DNA of 64,000 bases from Paralvinella palmiformis (lineage: Eukaryota > Annelida > Polychaeta > Terebellida > Alvinellidae): NCBI GenBank assembly GCA_025642065.1, contig JAODUP010000320.1, forward strand, positions 676,001-740,000, read 5' to 3'. The position numbers were made by a program, and so were the translations under genes. Of the stretch, positions 60,801 through 64,000 are shown in pieces. The notes below the pieces were generated by a model. It was given only the letters and a program-made list of their open reading frames with translations. It made no database searches and was not told where the DNA came from. Within the stretch, counting starts at the first letter, position 1; each line of letters opens with the position of its first letter.

Positions 60801-62206
60801 CTTCATCACACCGCATCGTGGCCATTCTACGACACCGAGCAGATCGGCTATTTGAGGTTTGACTGTAACAATAAAGGTCAGCTCCCTCGGCGTATCAGGT
60901 AAACTGGAGCAACGTCACGTGCTGGTTGTTTGTGTCCTCGTTTCGGGAGATATTAGTTCGGGCTCATAAAGCGATGTATGGATTGCGCATTCACTCGACT
61001 CGGGATGTTAACATCCAGGACACGGATTCCCGAGTGATTACTGCTATCTCTAATGGCCGTAGTGCCGGGAGATGGTGGACAGCTTAAGTAAAGAGACTAA
61101 CTCAATTAACGTCAGGTTGATGGTCAGGTAATAGGGCCCTTATCGTAGTGCGGGCGGTAACGTGTACGGCGCTTAAAACCTCCCAGTCTGGGTTCATATT
61201 ATATTGATATCTCTCCCCCCTCTGTGTGTGGGTGTGTGTGTGAGTGTAGGTGCGTGTGCAAGTGGATGTTTCATCTGAGCACCTCACTTTATTACAGTAG
61301 TTACGCCTGTATGGACAAACGCACCCAGATGTCGGGTTTGTGTATATGCACAGTTTGGCGTAAACAAAATTGAAACGACTGAAGTGCTAGCCCTAACCAG
61401 TAGGCGAAAAGCCTTTGATTAGAATTTCAGCCTCGGACGGGCATTATGTAAATATTGTGAAATGCGATAAAACCGTTAGTTTGGTTGCGTTAATTATACT
61501 ATGCAAGCCTAAGATATACATGCATAATAATTAAATGGGGCAATAGATGCTCAACGGAGAAAAAATTTAGAGATAGAGGTATATTTTCAACGGTTTATCT
61601 ATACTCCCTACATATACACGCATGAACACACGCATGTACACACGCTTGTATGAATGAAGTGCACGCGAAAGAGCGATATTTGAACTCGACATGTTATTCC
61701 GAAGCGACGACGGGTCGACTTTTCCGGAGGCCAATTAGACTTCAGAACAAGAAGTTGCCGGGTTCGGTCTCTCCTCGACACGCCGTCAACAAGAGCCACT
61801 TCACGGTCAGATTCTTCCTACCACGGGGAGCCACAATTACCCGGAGACTATCCGTGGAAGGAGAGAGGTATTTTCTGTCGGGTGGGTGGGGAGGTTGGTG
61901 CTGGTGGTGGTGGTGGTGGTGGTATCGTCGTCGTCAGCGCCGTATGACTTTTGACAGTCCAGAAGTCCTCCAAAGGGCAGGCACGTCATCGTCACGTATA
62001 TGGCTGGGCCGAGCCAGTCAACGAACGGCTAATGATACTGGATCGAGGACGAGGCGGACACTGAAAAAGGTGACGCCACGGAGATGGTCGTGTGACTGAC
62101 TGTTTATATTGTGTGGATCGGCGACAACGGAGGACATCCGTCCGTTGTTGTGACGAATAGAAGATAAAAAAGGACATTGATTAAAAGAAGCCGAAGAAAA
62201 AACCTC
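60801..62206. other. CpG-richer DNA before the candidate exon
   Basis: A possible SINE family 2 head at about 61145-61195 and a (GGT)n run at 61898-61922 that reads as a Trp run in one frame. 61650-62200 is CpG-rich, possibly promoter or 5' UTR for the exon at 62222. Confidence 0.4.
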
Positions 62207-62221
62207 TCACCTGTCTCCCAG

Positions 62222-62351
62222 ATAATTGCGGAGGAGTTCAATCTGTCGCCGAAGGGCGCCATGCATCGCCATCACCTGAACGTCTCTGGGATAGTCGAGC
62301 GGAATGGTAGACTGAACCTGCACAATCCAATTCTAAAAATACACGAGCCAG
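62222..62351 (+). CDS. Candidate internal exon, unknown protein
   Basis: A 130-base open block is bounded by a textbook acceptor (TCACCTGTCTCCCAG at 62207-62221) and a perfect donor (CAG/GTAAGT at 62352). It encodes 43 residues (IIAEEFNLSPKGAMHRHHLN followed by VSGIVERNGRLNLHNPILKI and HEP) and ends in phase 1. The preceding 600 bases are CpG-rich. An internal ATG at 62264 could make it a first coding exon instead. The protein was not recognised. No partner exon can be placed in the window; the gene would continue to the right. Confidence 0.4.
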
Positions 62352-62718
62352 GTAAGTAAAGAAAGGGCTTCAATTCGTTTTCTGTTCAGTTCACTTCGAT
62401 TCCACTGAATAACCTTATTCCGGGATATTACACCCACAGAGAATCGACATTAATTAAATATTCTGAGAACCGACCTAGTTCATGTTCTTTGACCGTGTGT
62501 GTGTGTGTGCGCGCGCGCGGGGGGGATACAACTCTATCAAGAATGGTGGACGAATAGTCTATTATTCTCCCCATACCCCTCAACATAAAGATAAAAATGG
62601 CGTATATGAGAACGTGCTATTTACGGATATATGAAAACGAGGCCACGTTCGTGATCCGGGTCTAGAGCTTTGTTTGAATCATGTTTACTCCCAGCTCACA
62701 TTCGTGAATCCAAAACAC

Positions 62719-62721
<3 letters not shown>

Positions 62722-62764
<43 letters not shown>

Positions 62765-62786
62765 AAAAAAGACATTATAAGTTTGG

Positions 62787-62822
<36 letters not shown>
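62722..62822. repeat. (TA)n then (TAA)n arrays
   Basis: TA at 62722-62761 and TAA at 62787-62822. Confidence 0.95.
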
Positions 62823-62823
<1 letters not shown>

Positions 62824-63128
62824 TTTAAATTGCTGCTCGCTGTATTAACTGATAATTCTTCTGTATTACTGTGAATTCTGAAGCGATTTTTATCTGAACA
62901 CATGCTGTTAGGTGTAAAGGCTTTAATACTAGTCACTTTATCTGGATAAAACGAACCTTGACTTGGCCATGTTCTTACAAAAAGCGGCTGCTGTTGATTT
63001 CTCACGCAAATCACTAAATTATCGGCAAAATGTAAACGATTGATCTTTGTGATCCCGAAAAGAATGCGTTAATCTATCACGATATCAAAATATGAGTGTG
63101 TCCTTGTTTTAAGATTTAGGACTAAGGT

Positions 63129-63433
63129 GTAGGACAGTTGCTCACCCGGACAATTGTTCACCAAGCAAATGAAAAAGTGGACACTTGTTCACCAGTGAAT
63201 TTTTAATGAGAGAAAAAATGCACATCATTATATTGATCAAATAAAATAAAATAATCTCTGAACTTTAATTCCTTAATAATTGGTACTATTCATTCCAATA
63301 ATTATATAGGTAATAGGATACTAACATATATTTCTGAATTAAAAATCATTTACATTTTTAAATTTTTCTGATTAAAAATTCAGTGGTGAGCAAGTGTCCG
63401 GGTGAGCAACTGTCCGGTGAGCAACTGTCCGGT
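63129..63433. mobile_element. Phrase-repeat element D (GGACAGTTGCTCACC ends)
   Basis: The left end has GGACAGTTGCTCACCCGGAC, AATTGTTCACC and GGACACTTGTTCACCAGTGA. The right end has the inverse, TCAGTGGTGAGCAAGTGTCC, GGGTGAGCAACTGTCCGG and a further copy. The AT-rich interior is about 160 bases. One interior segment (63255-63290) recurs inverted at 58587-58616, where it is followed by GAGCAACTGTCCG. Confidence 0.7.
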
Positions 63434-64000
63434 GACTAACTCAAAAATTAGAGCACTCACACCAGATTTGGTCATCCGTAGAGACTCGAGCTGCATCATA
63501 TTAGGAGTTTCTGCTGTATGAGACCGCTGTCTCTGTAACAACAAAGACGAATACTTCAGCGACCATCTGACTGTACAGTTCGTCCTAAATATGGACACGC
63601 TCCATTGGATACGAAGGCAGATCGTAGAGAGAAAGTATCGTGGGATAAATATTAAAGGATTTATAGCGGATTTTCTGTGGCCTGAACTTCTGAATGGACG
63701 TGAGAGATCATTTTATGAGCTTGTAGAAGTCTATAATGAAGGTGTGCAAAGTATGTCCCTCCTTTGTTGGAAATCATCGCGTCGTGACCTAAATCCTTTC
63801 GTACTCTGTTATAGCTTAGATTTTATATATAAAAATGTCGGAGGAAAGCAGAGATGACTTGGCGCAAAACTTCCTTAACGGTTTACTTTGATAAAACCGG
63901 ATAACTGGAATACACCGGAATACATTATCATTTAACGATAGGAAGCGTTTCTATTCCACAAAGAAAGAGGAATGTGGCAAAGATCAACAGAAACTCTTCA

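Noticed and set aside
61650..62099. 149-codon frame with a Trp run
   Set aside because: The Trp run is a (GGT)n microsatellite and the rest lacks family features. The region reads better as 5' flank of the exon at 62222.
63591..63857. 88-codon plus-strand frame starting MDTLHWIRRQIVERKY
   Set aside because: It looks somewhat protein-like and has an in-context ATG, but shows no recognised domain, and a possible donor at about 63742 is weak. It is not secure enough to call.

Overview
This is a eukaryotic, animal-type nuclear window. It is AT-rich and very gene-poor, with long (TA)n, (CA)n, (GA)n and trinucleotide arrays every few kilobases and many decayed transposable elements. The two clear genes are a metazoan-type GT31 glycosyltransferase and a galaxin-like double-cysteine protein, and there are at least two tRNA-derived SINE families with simple-repeat tails. 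Together these suggest a marine invertebrate, plausibly a mollusc or other lophotrochozoan. The species cannot be fixed from the sequence alone. No prokaryotic or viral gene arrangement is present.

Layout: 1-8.6 kb is a transposon graveyard. It holds a SINE, a hAT DNA transposon (1888-3345) with 13-bp inverted ends, an imperfect 8-bp target duplication and a frameshifted transposase, an AACCC-word element (3974-4228), and two non-autonomous hAT-like elements (5751-6455 and 8284-8561). From 8.6 to 27 kb there are only SINE pieces, microsatellites, a LINE 3' fragment (about 24.4 kb) and a three-copy 103-bp tandem repeat (26.1-26.4 kb). At 27.6-29.6 kb lies an intronless beta-1,3-galactosyltransferase coding region with a likely spliced 5' UTR. 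From 29.6 to 37.1 kb is repeat-rich DNA with a THAP zinc-finger exon (34.8 kb) and a second hAT relic (35441-37072). On the minus strand, 38.2-40.5 kb is one large terminal exon of a galaxin-like, mucin-containing cysteine-rich protein with its own poly(A) signal. From 40.5 kb to the end there are SINEs, trinucleotide arrays, a CpG-rich promoter-like stretch (about 47.75-48.4 kb), phrase-repeat transposons (53.76-54.26, 57.70-57.78, 60.2-60.8 and 63.13-63.43 kb), a 15-bp repeat open on both strands (57.23-57.4 kb) and one well-bounded candidate exon (62222-62351).

How the parts relate: the two confident genes do not form a unit. The glycosyltransferase would act in the Golgi. The galaxin-like protein would be secreted; proteins of that family occur in extracellular and biomineral matrices. 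The most unusual theme is a set of apparently unrelated short DNA elements whose ends are built from short repeated phrases (for example GGACGTTTTGGCCAAC, GGACATTTAGCCAAC and GGACAGTTGCTCACC). Two of these elements share an interior in opposite orientation.
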